This document shows, piece after piece, positions 9,849 through 21,958 of a stretch of 64,000 nt of DNA. The stretch spans positions 76,277,951-76,341,950 of the forward strand of contig JASEVX010000008.1 of NCBI GenBank assembly GCA_031761405.1, given 5' to 3'. The stretch's first letter is position 1; every line of letters begins with the position of its first letter. Under the pieces are notes generated by a model. The model was not told where the DNA came from. It made no database searches and saw only the letters and a program-made list of their open reading frames with translations. Source of the stretch: Serripes groenlandicus. Lineage: Eukaryota > Mollusca > Bivalvia > Cardiida > Cardiidae. The position numbers were made by a program, and so were the translations under genes.

Positions 9849-10179
9849 GAGCAGACACATAACGATCTTGTATTATAGCATCGATTTGTTGTATGTGGGA
9901 ATGGGTAAAAACACCATAGCGATCTTGGGAACATCTGCCTTTGCTTATATACTATTTTCATCTCTGTGTTTAAGCTACCTTCAACAACTTTAAACTTATA
10001 TTACAGAATTTACTGGGAAAGTTACAAGTTCTGTAATGATCCATTTTTTCTGACACCAGCGATTAAGTCGCAATGCTAACTGCACACGCCCTGAGTGCAT
10101 GGGAGGGGTGTTGAAGGTTTCATCAACCCTTTGACATGCGACACATCTGTATTGATTATCGGTAATAACCGACCACGTA
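9849..10179. other. Spacer with MITE and SINE scraps
   Basis: GATTTGTTGTATGTGGGAAT at 9889-9908 resembles a MITE end. TTCTGACACCAGCG near 10048 resembles the SINE body word at about 62533. No gene is evident. Confidence 0.4.
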
Positions 10180-13100
10180 GATAACGATGGGATGTAGGCT
10201 GGTCGTAGTGACTGGTCCGTGATGTTTACACAGAGGAATAACCGGACACATATATAACGATGGGACTGCATGTAGGCTGGTCGTAGAGACTAGTCTGTGA
10301 TGTTTACACAGAGGAATAACCGGACACATATATAACGATGGGACTGCATGTAGGCGGGTCGTAGAGACTAGTCTGTGATGTTTACACAGAGGAATAACCG
10401 GACACATATATAACGATGGGACTGCATGTAGGCGGGTCGTAGTGACTAGTCCGTGGTGTTTACACAGAGGAATAACCGGACACATATATAACGATGGGAC
10501 TGCATGTAGACTGGTCGTAGTGACTGGTCCGTGATGTTTACACAGAGGAATAACCGGACACATATATAACGATGGGACTGCATGTAGGCTGGTCGTAGTG
10601 ACTAGTCTGTGATGTTTACACAGAGGAATAACCGGACACATATATAACGATGGGACTGCATGTAGGCTGGTCGTAGTGACTAGTCCGTGATGTTTACACA
10701 GAGGAATAACCGGACACATATATAACGATGGGACTGCATGTAGGCTGGTCGTAGTGAATAGTCCGTGATGTTTACACAGAGGAATAACTGCACACATATA
10801 TAACGATGGGACTGCATGTAGGCTGGTCGTAGTGACTAGTCCGTGATGTTTACACAGAGGAATAACCGGACACATATATAACGATGGGACTGCATGTAGG
10901 CTGGTCGTAGAGACTAGTCCGTGATGTTTACACAGAGGAATAACCGGACACATATATAACGATGGGACTGCATGTAGGCTGGTCGTAATGACTAGTCTGT
11001 GATGTTTACACAGAGGAATAACCGCACACATATATAACGATGGGACTGCATGTAGGCTGGTCGTAGTGACTAGTCCGTGATGTTTACACAGAGGAATAAC
11101 CGGACACATATATAACGATGGGACTGCATGTAGGCTGGTCGTAGTGACTAGTCCGTGGTGTTTACACAGAGGAATAACCGGACACATATATAACGATGGG
11201 ACTGCATGTAGGCTGGTCGTAGTGACTGGTCCGTGATGTTTACACAGAGGAATAACCGGACACATAGATAACGATGGGACTGCATGTAGGCTGGTCGTAG
11301 TGACTAGTCCGTGATGTTTACACAGAGGAATAACCGGACACATATATAACGATGGGACTGCATGTAGGCTGGTCGTAGAGACTAGTCCGTGATGTTTACA
11401 CAGAGGAATAACCGGACACATATATAACGATGGGACTGCATGTAGGCTGGTCGTAGTGACTAGTCCGTGATGTTTACACAGAGGAATAACCGGACACATA
11501 TATAACGATGGGACTGCATGTAGGCTGGTCATAGTGACTAGTCCGTGATGTTTACACAGAGGAATAACCGACACATGTATAACGATGGGACTGCATGTAG
11601 GCTGGTCATAGTGACTAGTCCGTGATGTTTACACAGAGGAATAACCGGACACATATATAACGATGGGACTGCATGTAGGCTGGTCGTAATGACTGGTCCG
11701 TGAAGTTTACACAGAGGAATAACCGGACACATATATAACGATGGGACTGCATGTAGGCTGGTCGTAGAGACTAGTCCGTGATGTTTACACAGAGGAATAA
11801 CGGGACACATATATAACGATGGGACTGCATGTATGCTGGTCGTAGTGACTAGTCCGTGATGTTTACACAGAGGAATAACCGGACACATATATAACGATGG
11901 GACTGCATGTAGGCTGGTCATAGTGACTAGTCCGTGATGTTTACACAGAGGAATAACCGACACAAATATAACGATGGGACTGCATGTAGGCTGGTCATAG
12001 TGACTAGTCCGTGATGTTTACACAGAGGAATAACCGACACAAATATAACGATGGGACTGCATGTAGGCTGGTCGTAGAGACTAGTCCGTGATGTTTACAC
12101 AGAGGAATAACCGGACACATATATAACGATGGGACTGCATGTAGGCTGGTCGTAGTGACTAGTCCGTGATGTTTACACAGAGGACTAACTGGACACATAT
12201 ATAACGATGGGACTGCATGTAGGCTGGTCGTAGTGACTAGTCCGTGATGTTTACACAGAGGAATAACCGGACACATATATAACGATGGGACTGCATGTAG
12301 GCTGGTCGTAGTGACTAGTCCGTGATGTTTACACAGAGGAATAACCGGACACATAGATAACGATGGGACTGCATGTAGGCTGGTCGTAGTGACTAGTCCG
12401 TGATGTTTACACAGAGGAATAACCGGACACATATATAACGATGGGACTGCATGTAGGCTGGTCATAGTGACTAGTCCGTGATGTTTACACAGAGGAATAA
12501 CCGGACACATAGATAACGATGGGACTGCATGTAGGCTGGTCGTAGTGACTAGTGCGTGATGTTTACACAGAGGAATAACCGGACACAAATATAACGATGG
12601 GACTGCATGTAGGCTGGTCGTAGTGACTAGTCCGTGATGTTTACACAGAGGAATAACCGGACACATATATAACGATGGGACTGCATGTAGGCTGGTTGTA
12701 GTGACTAGTCCGTGATGTTTACACAGAGGAATAACCGGACACATATATAACGATGGGACTGCATGTAGGCATGTCGTAGTGACTAGTCCGTGGTGTTTAC
12801 ACAGAGGAATAACCGGACACATATATAACGATGGGACTGCATGTAGGCTGGTCGTAGTGACTAGTCCGTGATGTTTACACAGAGGAATAACCGGACACAT
12901 ATATAACGATGGGACTGCATGTAGGCTGGTCGTAGTGACTAGTCCGTGATGTTTACACAGAGTAATAACCGGACACATATATAACGATGGGACTGCATGT
13001 AGGCTGGTCGTAGAGACTAGTCCGTGATGTTTACACAGAGGAATAACCGGACACATATATAACGATGGGACTACATGTAGGCTGGTTGTAGTGACTAGTC

Positions 13101-13665
13101 CGTGATGTTTACACAGAGTAATAACCGGACACATATATAACGATGGGACTGCATGTAGGCTGGTCGTAGAGACTAGTCCGTGATGTTTACACAGAGGAAT
13201 AACCGGACACATATATAACGATGGGACTGCATGTAGGCTGGTTGTAGTGACTAGTCCGTGATGTTTACACAGAGGAATAACCGGACACATATATAACGAT
13301 GGGACTACATGTAGGCTGGTTGTAGTGACTAGTCCGTGATGTTTACACAGAGGAATAACCGGACACATAGATAACGATGGGACTGCATGTAGGCTGGTTG
13401 TAGTGACTAGTCCGTGATGTTTACACAGAGGAATAACCGGACACATATATAACGATGGGACTGCATGTAGGCTGGTCGTAGAGACTAGTCCGTGATGTTT
13501 ACACAGAGGAATAACCGGACACATAGATAACGATGGGACTGTATGTAGGCTGGTCGTAGAGACTAGTCCGTGATGTTTACACAGAGGAATAACCGGACAC
13601 ATATATAACGATGGGACTGCATGTAGGCTGGTCGTAGTGACTAGTCCGTGATGTTTACACAGAGG
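10180..13665. repeat. 78-bp minisatellite, about 44 copies
   Basis: Unit GGGACTGCATGTAGGCTGGT followed by CGTAGTGACTAGTCCGTGAT, then GTTTACACAGAGGAATAACC and a GGACACATATATAACGAT end. The spacing is 78 bp throughout, apart from 1-2 bp losses near 11570, 11960 and 12040. Since 78 is divisible by three, minus-strand frames of 472, 141 and 532 codons stay open. The base changes between units mostly alter the residue (Gly/Arg, Leu/Pro, Thr/Ser/Ile/Met), which argues against selection on a protein. Confidence 0.93.
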
Positions 13666-14730
13666 ACTAGATCAAGGGGAGTCAACTTTGAACTTACCCC
13701 ACCCGTCTGCCATCAACAACTTATCTAGGCAACATTGTGGAGAAGTCTCCATTAATGGTCTTACATTCGTTTACATAAGTTTAAGTGTTTAACAGATTCA
13801 GAATTTATCGGGTAACACGGCAGAAGTTATAAACAAAAGCGCATCTGCGAATGCATTTTTTACGCAAGTTTTACATGTAAATACACGAGACGCCTTCTGC
13901 TGCGAAAACGTCTGAGAATATAACGCAATATCTAGACGATTTGAAGGGTTCTTTTGATAAATAAAATTCTGAGAAAATAACGCAATATCTGGACGATTTG
14001 AAGTTTTATTTTGATAAAGAATTGAAAGGTTGTGAACAATTGAAAAAAAACGCTTATTTTGAACAATTTCTATTCTGTTTTCAACAATGTTCGAAAACAC
14101 GCCCGGAAAGGGGCAGTATATGATGTCTGTATGAAGGAAATGGTTATGGCCATAACCCGTTGACATGATTACAAAATAGAAAAGGTTCTCACTAAACCGA
14201 TTCGTGGACATGGAAGACAGTGGGGCAGTGGTTAACCGTCGATCTTTTAATTCAACGATCTACATTTTTGTTATCTATCGAGCTTGATTGATATGAGCTG
14301 AAAGCTTGTTTCGGAATTATTGTAAAATTGATAAGTTCAAACTAAGCCGATTTGAGCATACTAAGGTCGCAATTACTTTTTATATCGAGCGCCTAATAGA
14401 ATAGCTGGGATGCGAGCTTAGTTAAAACGTTTATGTCGCATATGAAACACGCTTTTACAACTTTTAAAATATTTTAATCACTATCACCATTTGCTTACTA
14501 GTAGATCAACCTGTACTCTAATACGACATTCAAGAATTTGCACAATCTGTAAACATGCAATAGGCGATGAATATCTCACTATATATATTTAAATGCGAAC
14601 ATTCCAATGAAGATATAGCAAGGCTTATACCATTTGTTAATTTAATTAATGCCTGCAAATACATATAATAATATTATTCATTCGCTAAGTAATGTGACTA
14701 TGCTCTTAAACAAATCTGTCCATTTATATC
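13666..14730. other. Non-coding, MITE scraps and a short duplication
   Basis: A block at about 13910-13960 is repeated at about 13969-14019 (CTGAGAA...AACGCAATATCT). The words TTTTCAACAATGTTCGAAA near 14080 and GGCAACATTGTGG near 13728 resemble decayed MITE. A minus-strand frame of 137 codons (13798-14211) covers this repeat and shows no family I recognise. Confidence 0.45.
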
Positions 14731-14986
14731 ATTGAGCCGTCCGCGAGAAAACCAACATTATGGCCTCTGCGTAATGAATCGACCCAGATCAGCCTGCGCA
14801 GACTGCGCAGACTGATCCGGGCCGACACATTCCGTCTTAGGGGGGTATAGATGATTCCTGAAACAGAAAATCCACAGGAGGCTAAAAAGTGTCTGTCCGG
14901 GTTAGCCTGCGCTGCATGATTATGCTGATCCGGGTCGATACTTTACGCAGAGTCCAAAATGTTTGTTTTCTCACGGGACGGCTCAT
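14731..14986. mobile_element. GAGCCGT-ended MITE
   Basis: Ends are TTGAGCCGTCCGCGAGAAAA and, read inverted from 14986, ATGAGCCGTCCCGTGAGAAA: terminal inverted repeats of about 28 bp. Internally it has GCCTGCGCAGACTGCGCAGA and GACTGATCCGGGCCGACAC words. It has no coding capacity. A right-end piece of the same family is at 62760-62826. I know closely similar elements from bivalves; the superfamily is not clear from this copy. Confidence 0.75.
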
Positions 14987-15167
14987 ATTAATTTTTAAAA
15001 TCTTTAACAAACCACTAAGCTAAACTACCGGAAAATTAGTTTATTTCGAAGCCTTACGAATCTTTGCAACTTTCTTACGAATGGTCGCGGGTGCTTGCGA
15101 ATTTCTACCAATCATTGCGAATGTATACGAATCCATTATAAGAATTTCTTGCGAATTTCTTACGAAT

Positions 15168-16236
15168 GTTGCAAGAGGCCATGCGAGTGTTGCGAGTGGT
15201 CATGCGAGTGTTGTGAGTGGCCATGCGAGTGTTGTGAGTGGTCATGTGAGTGTTGTGAGTGTTGTGAGTGGCCATGTGAGTGTTGTGAGTGTTGTGAGTG
15301 GCCATGCGAGTGTTGCGAGTGGTCATGCGAGTGTTGTGAGTGGTCATGTGAGTGTTGTGAGTGCTGTGAGTGGTCATGTGAGTGTTGTGAGTGGTCATGC
15401 GAGTGTTGTGAGTGGTCATGCGAGTGTTGTGAGTGGTCATGCGAGTGTTGTGAGTGGTCATGCGAGTGTTGTGAGTGGTCATGTGAGTGTTGTGAGTGGC
15501 CATGCGAGTGGGCATGCGAGTGTTGCGAGTGGTCGTGTGAGTGTTGTGAGTGGTCATGCAAGTGTTGTGAGTGGTCATGCGAGTGTTGTGAGTGGTCATG
15601 CGAGTGTTGTGAGTGGCCATGCGAGTGTTGTGAGTGTTGTGAGTGGTCATGCGAGTGTTGTGAGTGGTCATGCGAGTGTTGTGAGTGGCCATGCGAGTGT
15701 TGTGAGTGTTGTGAGTGGTCATGCGAGTGTTGTGAGTGTTGTGAGTGGCCATGCGAGTGTTGTGAGTGGTCATGCGAGTGTTGTGAGTGTTGTGAGTGGT
15801 CATGCGAGTGTTGTGAGTGGTCATGCGAGTGTTGTGCGTGGTCATGCGAGTGTTGTGAGTGGTCATGCGAGTGTTGCGAGCGGGCATGCGAGTGTTGTGA
15901 GTGGTCATGCGAGTGTTGTGAGTGGCCATGCGAGTGTTGTGAGTGGTCATGTGAGTGTTGCAAGAGGTCATGCGAGTGTTGTGAGTGGTCATGCGAGTGT
16001 TGTGAGTGGTCATGCGAGTGTTGCAAGAGGTCATGCGAGTGTTGTGAGTGGTCATGCGAGTGTTGTGAGTGGTCATGCGAGTGTTGCAAGAGGGCATGCG
16101 AGTGTTGTGAGTGGTCATGCGAGTGTTGTGAGTGGTCATGCGAGTGTTGCAAGAGGTCATGTGAGTGTTGTGAGTGGTCATGCGAGTGTTGTGAGTGGTC
16201 ATGCGAGTGTTGCGAGTGCTTGCGAGTGCTTGCGAA
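15168..16236. repeat. 21-bp minisatellite with 9-bp subunit
   Basis: Unit CATGCGAGTGTTGTGAGTGG plus T, about 50 copies, with extra GAGTGTTGT nonamers in places (for example 15250-15300). Both 21 and 9 are multiples of three, so long frames of about 380-430 codons are open in two plus frames and two minus frames at once. That is compositional, not coding. The flanks contain related TGCGAATTTCTTACGAAT words, a possible origin. Confidence 0.9.
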
Positions 16237-16539
16237 CACATTATGAATTAAGCGATTGCACAATCGATTGCTCTTGCGACAGCGTCTCTTCGTCACTTGT
16301 TCTCCAGCCGCCGGACAGTACACATCGAGTCAAGTTCATCATGCCAAGCCTACTGTTTTGATCAACCTGAGATTTTAGCTCTTTACAAATCAGCTAACCG
16401 AATGACTTTTAGTCAACTGTTTACAGGAATCCGGCTCACCGGATGGCTTTTAGTCTTCGTGAGAAAGAATTCAGATGCGACTGGACATAAGAACACCACT
16501 ATGGACAGATTCAAGGCCTTAAAGTCACCTAAGGTTCAA

Positions 16540-16800
16540 GGCCTTTCAGATAAAGTCGGGGGGGGGGGAATGTTGTGACGCGTCGTGACGTCTGCATAAA
16601 CCTCGAACCCATAGTGGCGCGAGTAGTTGATATGGGGAACCAGTCGATCATATTCTCACTTCCAGCTGTCCTAGCGAATACACGTTAAACCGAAACTCAC
16701 TAAGAAGCGAAGAAGTAAAAGTAACAACCACAGGATTATACAGGTATAGCACCCTGTAGAGATCCACCAATTCACTTAAGACCGTACGGATCACTTCAGG
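16540..16800 (+). mobile_element. Possible LTR-retrotransposon 3' end (PPT and LTR start)
   Basis: A 10-G run preceded by AAAGTC (about 16552-16568) looks like a polypurine tract. It is followed at once by AATGTTGTGACGCGTCGTGA, which resembles the TGTTGTGACG start of many Ty3-type LTRs. A 93-codon open frame (16297-16578) ends at this tract, as the end of an internal coding region might. No protease, RT or integrase motif is visible and no second LTR is in the window, so this is tentative. Confidence 0.3.
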
Positions 16801-17050
16801 TTTATGCTACAGCAATTTTGTGTTTCAAGATTTCCAATTTTATTGTCGAACATAAAAGTGGGTGGGGTTGCATTATCGCAGTGTGATACATCATGTATCA
16901 TTCCGTACAAATTCAAAAATGTCCTTGGGACACAGACGCTCTGTTGTTTGTCTTCTTTTGAAACTGAACTATGCAGAGAACTGTTCTCTATCATAATTAA
17001 TGAAGCATAAAACGAAAACTAAAACTAGGACCACATAATCCACTTTTAAG

Positions 17051-17083
17051 TTAACAAATCTGTAGCAGGCTACTGTGAAAACA
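17051..17083 (+). mobile_element. MITE left half, interrupted
   Basis: TTAACAAATCTGTAGCAGGC followed by GTGAAAACA is the left part of the piggyBac-like MITE. Its continuation appears only at 21632, on the far side of a 4.5-kb insertion. Confidence 0.65.
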
Positions 17084-18392
17084 CGGTGTCACTAAACAGA
17101 GTCCGGTAGGGTCCGGTAGAGTCTGGTGGTCAAATATCCCGTTACATCACTGTATTGTTGTGTTTTTGTATTGAAATGAATGAAATAAAGTGTTTAATAT
17201 AAAAAGTTTAATTTGATTTATAAATATGTGTCATATTATTTATTTATTTCTTATATTATTTCAGCTGATAATCGGGAAAATAGTGGAAGTTTGAGAATTT
17301 TTAACGATAACATTGTGTTTCGTAAATCAAAATGGCTGACGTGAAATTTCTGTTTATAATGCGGCCTTATCGCACATCCTGAACGAGTAATACACTAAAT
17401 TCTCTCTCTATTATGCGTCAAATAATTGATTAGGTCACATAGGTGTGATCAACAGATTACAGGGGTGTAGAAATGATTTAAAGAAGCGGGGTAAATTCTT
17501 AAAGTAGCCGGGTGTTAAAGGGTCTAACCAAATAGGTAACAAGGGGCAAACCGAAAAAGTTGCCGGGTGAGGATGCTTAAGTACCAGGGTGGTTTTACCG
17601 CCTCCCTCCCCATGTATGAAAACTACTAGATTGGAATAATTTTATGTTTTAAATGTCATTAACATTAAATAAACCAAATACTTAGAGAGCTATATACTTA
17701 TTTTAAAGTAATTCATATAAAATTAAAGAGAGTACTTAGTTACTACGCAAAAAATAGAATCAAACTAAACCATATTTGAATTTTTTTTTAAAAATATGCA
17801 AAAATATTTTAACATGAAAAATAAATATATATCCCGATATAGTTCATAAAATGCATTTTGCGAAATATTGTATCCAGGCCAGACCACGTGAAGGAAGTCT
17901 CTCATGGCCCAGAATGTAATGTTCGGATCTAAATGATATCATTTTTGGAATTTTTATTCTTTGTTTTCTCATTTTAGGTTACTAAAATATAGCCTGTGCG
18001 CCTGACGAGGGCACAGAGCTCCATTTTTTTGAATTTTTATTCTATGTTTTTGGTTTTATGTACATTCATTTGATAGAGATTCAAAGCATGGCCAAGCAGC
18101 ACCACCCAGCTACCGGCCGTGTCTGCACCACTGTTGAGCGTGCTAGCTTAGGGTGCTCGCAGCGCTTGTTTAGCATGCAGACATTGCCGACATGTGGACC
18201 CAGGGCCAACATTACCCGCAAAACCTATAAGTCAATATAGAGCCCTTCCCCTGCTAGCTCGCTATTAAATCGAGTGATACGCAAAGGAAAAACCAGGAAT
18301 TCTCCCGTAACAGATTATCTCTAACAGAAATACGACATATGCCGATTTATATTGTATCTTCAATATTTAGGTGTGTATGATTTATTTCGTTT

Positions 18393-19606
18393 TTATATGC
18401 CCGTTTTGATAAAACGGATCGTATTATAGTTTTACCTGCGGCGTACGGGCGGGAGGGCGTGCGTGTCCAGTAAGTTGTCAGCTCAATAACTTTAGAAGCC
18501 TTTTTCCAAACATCACCAAATTTGGTCAGAATGTGTATTTGGATAATATCTCAAACATGTTTGATAACTAGCCATATCGCTTTAGTCAATCAAGAGTTAT
18601 CGCCCTTTTATTATAGAAATTACCAAAAATTGGTCTTGTCAGCTCAATAACTTTAGAAGCCTTTGTCCAATCATCACCAAATTTGGACAAAATGTGTATT
18701 GGGATAATATCTCAGACAAGTTCGATAACTAGCCATATCGCTTTAGTCAATCAAGAGTTATCACCCTTTAATTATAGAAATTACCCAAAATTGGTCTTGT
18801 CAGCTCAATAACTTTAGAAGACTTTGTCCAATCATCATCAAATTTAGTCAGAATGTGCATTGGCATAATATCTCGGACAAGTTCGATAACTAGCCATATC
18901 GCTTTAGTCAATCAAGAGTTATCGCCCTTTAATTATAGAAATTACCTAAAATTAGTCTTGTCAGCTCAATAACTTTAGAAGCCTTTGTCCACTCATCACC
19001 AAATTTAGTCAGAATGGTCATTGGCATAATGTCTCAGTCAAGTTTGATAACTAGCCATATTGCTATAGTCAATCAAGAGTTATTGCCCTTTAATTATAGA
19101 AATTACCTAAAATTAGTCTTGTCAGCTCAATAACTTTATAAGTCTTTGTCCAATCATCACCAAATTTGGTCAGAATGTGTATTGGCATAATATCTCGGAC
19201 AAGTTCGATAACTGACCATATCGCTTAAGTCAATCGAGAGTTATTGCTCTTTAATTATAGAAATTACCTAAATTAGTCTTGTCAGCTCAATAACTTTAGA
19301 AGCCTTTGTCCAATCATCATCAAATTTGGTCAGAATGTGTATTGGCATAATATCTCGGACAAGTTTGATAACTAGCCATATTGCTTTAGTCAATCAAGAT
19401 CAATCAAATCTCCCTTTAATTATAGAAATTACCTTTGATAACTGACAACCTTATCTTAATCACTACACAATTATGTCCCTCGAAATGGCCAAAACTGTAC
19501 TAACAGTATCCGCTCTCTAAGTTTGGCTGATGTACAACAAATTATCACTATACTTGGTCTCAAAAAAGCAGGACGGGCGTATTTTGTGACATTTGGCGCT
19601 CTTGTT
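18393..19606 (+). mobile_element. Helentron-like element (TATATGCCCG family) with 161-bp core repeats
   Basis: It begins TATATGCCCGTTTTGATAAA and ends GGACGGGCGTATTTTGTGAC ... GGCGCTCTTGTT. The pair GCCCGTTT/GGACGGGC gives a subterminal inverted repeat. The middle is six copies of a 161-bp unit; TTGTCAGCTCAATAACTTTA starts at about 18475, 18636, 18797, 18958, 19119 and 19279. The plan (subterminal inverted repeats, tandem core, fixed 3' end) matches pearl/HINE elements, the non-autonomous Helentron relatives known from bivalves. Confidence 0.6.
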
Positions 19607-20634
19607 AATTGGTGACGTTATCTCATTTTAGGTTACCAAAAAAGACCCTACACAGAGCTCCATTTTTTGGAATTTTATTCTATGTTTTTGGTATATATTT
19701 TCCGCTTCTATATGTCTGCTTCCTGGTGACATAACCAGTACTCAAATTTAAACGTTGTCCTAGCGTTAAAATTTAAGACCGATATAGAGGAATTATTGTT
19801 GAAAATGTCGATTGTATAACTGAAATACAGGTATTGGTGAATATTGATAAAAAATATATTGTTGTTGGTTTGCAACTAAAATATGCAGTCTTTTTTACAT
19901 GAATGTGTTTCAATATAATCTGTGTTTTTTATTTTCAATTGTGTATGTTTTGCAATTTTTCACGCGTTGGCGTGTGCTGAGTATTTGTGCAATTCTCGTA
20001 ATGGAGGGTATAATGTTAGTTGCTTATCTGTTGATGTGATGCGACTTAAAGTTTAATAATTTCATAAATCGCCATGATCTGTGGTCAGGACTTAACTGTG
20101 TCTATGTAGCACTGACGCTTGTGTCGCCAAACAATATTTACGCGAGTCGTGCAAAATGCGCCTCTCACATCAAGAGTATGACACTGTTCAAGTTCTTGTA
20201 ATTTTTCTATCATGTCAGGCAATTTCTGGACTACCCAGTTTGTCTACCTTTTGATAACATGAGGTTATTTACCGCATTATCCTTCAAATGTTTTGCACGA
20301 AGCATTCTTATGAAACATATGTTAATGGCTTTACAAGTCGAAAACTCTTCGTCGGAACCAAAACTTAATGTCTCTTAATTTATCCTGCAATTTCATATGA
20401 ATTACTTTTAAGTAAGTATAGCTCTCTAAGCATTTGGTTTAATTAATGTTAATGACATATAAAACATAAAATTATTCCAATCTAATAGATTTCATACATT
20501 TAAAAATCTTGGTATTTATTGCTTAATAATGACCAGACTCTACCAGTGTCCGTGTTCACGCATATAATATTTCTATATTCAATCGAAAATGAACTAAAAT
20601 AGGCAAATACATATATTTTTTTATTAGCTCGACT

Positions 20635-21500
20635 TTTGAAAAAAAAGAGAGCTATTGTCATGACCCTTGCATTGGCGGCGGCGTGGTCGTCCAGTTAAGC
20701 TTTTTTAGCTCACCTGAGCTTTGCTCAAGGTGAGTTATTGTGATCGCCTTTTGTCCGGCGTCCGTCGTGCATCAACTTCTTCTCCTCAGTAACCAGTGGG
20801 TCAATTGGGATGAAACTTCACAGAAAGCATCCTCTCAATGACCTCACCAGATTTCCTTCAAATTTTGGGGATCCATGCAGAATTCTGGTTTCCATGGCAA
20901 CGAAATGAAAAAAACTTCAAAATTCTTCTTCTCCCAAACTGGTTGGCAGATTTTCAAATAATTTTGTAGAAATGTTCCTTGGATGACCCTCTATCAGATT
21001 CGTTCAAGCCATGTTAATTGGTCGAAAAAGATGGCCGCCAGGGGGGGGGCGGGGCTATTTTGCCTTTTATGGCTATATTGAAAACTTAAAAAATCTTCTC
21101 CTCCGAAAGTGTCAGGCCGATTTTCAAATAATTTTGTAGAAATGTTCCTTGGATGACCCTCTATCATATTCCTTCAAGCCATGTTGATTGGTTGAAAAAC
21201 ATGGCCGCCAGGGGGGGCGGAGCTATTTTGCCTTATATGGCTATAGTGAAAACTTAAAAAATCTTCTCCTCCAAAAGTGTCTGGCCGATTTTCAAATTAT
21301 TTTGTAGAAATGTTCCTAGGGTGACCCTCTATCAGATTCCTTCAAGCCAAGTTGATTGGTCGGAAACTATGGACGGCAGGGGGTGGGGCTTATATAGCTA
21401 AAGTGAAAAAAAATCAGGTGAGCGATCCAGGGCCATCATGGCCCTCTTGTTTCTGTGTTCTATCAGTCGAGCGTCTGTGCCATACGCAGTGCTCTTGTTT
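20635..21500 (+). mobile_element. Helentron-like element (TAGCTCGAC family), interrupted
   Basis: Left end TAGCTCGACTTTTGAAAAAA at 20635; right end CAGTCGAGCGTCTGTGCCAT ... GTGCTCTTGTT at 21463-21499. GCTCGACT/AGTCGAGC is the subterminal inverted repeat. The element of 20706-21452 separates the two ends, so its own core has been lost or replaced. Confidence 0.65.
20706..21452 (+). mobile_element. Helentron-like element (TAGCTCACC family)
   Basis: Begins TAGCTCACCTGAGCTTTGCT with a 5' hairpin (CACCTGAGC...GCTCAAGGTG). It continues through GTCCGGCGTCCGTCGTGCAT into units of about 170-180 bp (TTTTGTAGAAATGTTCCTTG ... ATGGCCGCCAGGG). It ends CAGGTGAGCGAT, a GGGCCATCATGGCCC stem-loop and CTCTTGTT. 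Innermost of the nested insertions here. Confidence 0.7.
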
Positions 21501-21631
21501 ATATGATACAATAACACATTATTTTATTCATTTCAATACAAAAACACAACAAAACAGTGAACTTATGGGATATTTGACCACCAGACTCTACCAGACTACC
21601 GGACTCTACCAGACTCTGTTTAGTGATACCC

Positions 21632-21765
21632 GTGAAAACATATTGTCAAACATATGAAAAATCTCTGCAAATGAAGATATAATAACTGATAACATTTCAA
21701 ATTGTTGTGTCAATTGTGCAATTTCTCCTTTTGTCACAATTTTTTCAAAAGCTCATAAATTTTAA
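21632..21765 (+). mobile_element. MITE right half, interrupted
   Basis: GTGAAAACATATTGTCAAAC, then AATCTCTGCAAATGAAGATA, a short hairpin (CAATTGTGCAATTTCTCC) and TTTTTTCAAAAGCTCA. It joins to 17051-17083 once the 4.5-kb element and one 9-bp duplicate are set aside. Confidence 0.6.
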
Positions 21766-21958
21766 CCCTGCATGATCATGTGTCAGATAGTCTGTGGCTT
21801 TTATTGAATTAAATGAAGCATACTGACAAAAAGGATGTTGTTTTATCATCCGACAATTGGGATATACCTTCACAAGTTTGTAAAATCAAACATGAAACAA
21901 ACTAAACCACATTCAAACCCTTTGGTTGAACAAGGATTTTTAATACTTGTATTTTCAG

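Larger units (their letters stand above)
17084..21631. mobile_element. 4.5-kb long-TIR element (MULE-like), non-autonomous
   Basis: The left end (CACTAAACAGAGTCCGGTAG from 17091) and the inverted right end (TATCACTAAACAGAGTCTGG) form terminal inverted repeats of about 110 bp. A second inverted pair lies inward (about 17620-17735 against 20385-20500). The 9 bases GTGAAAACA flank it on both sides (17075-17083 and 21632-21640). Long TIRs with 9-bp duplications are typical of Mutator-like elements; that class is inference. No transposase frame is visible. It holds other insertions at 18393-19606 and 20635-21500. Confidence 0.75.

Noticed and set aside
10156..13602. Three long minus-strand proteins of 472, 141 and 532 residues
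   Set aside because: They follow from a 78-bp unit divisible by three. Unit differences change residues freely and frames slip at 1-bp losses. Kept only as a finding to test.
15081..16361. Cys-rich, His-rich, Val/Ser-rich and Thr/Asn-rich proteins of 378-426 residues
   Set aside because: Four overlapping frames on both strands are open at once because the 21-bp unit has no stops in them.
18058..18240. Transposase exon of the 4.5-kb element
   Set aside because: The 60-codon frame has no DDE/DDD or zinc-finger pattern and lies beside direct repeats (17985-18056 and about 19655-19690).
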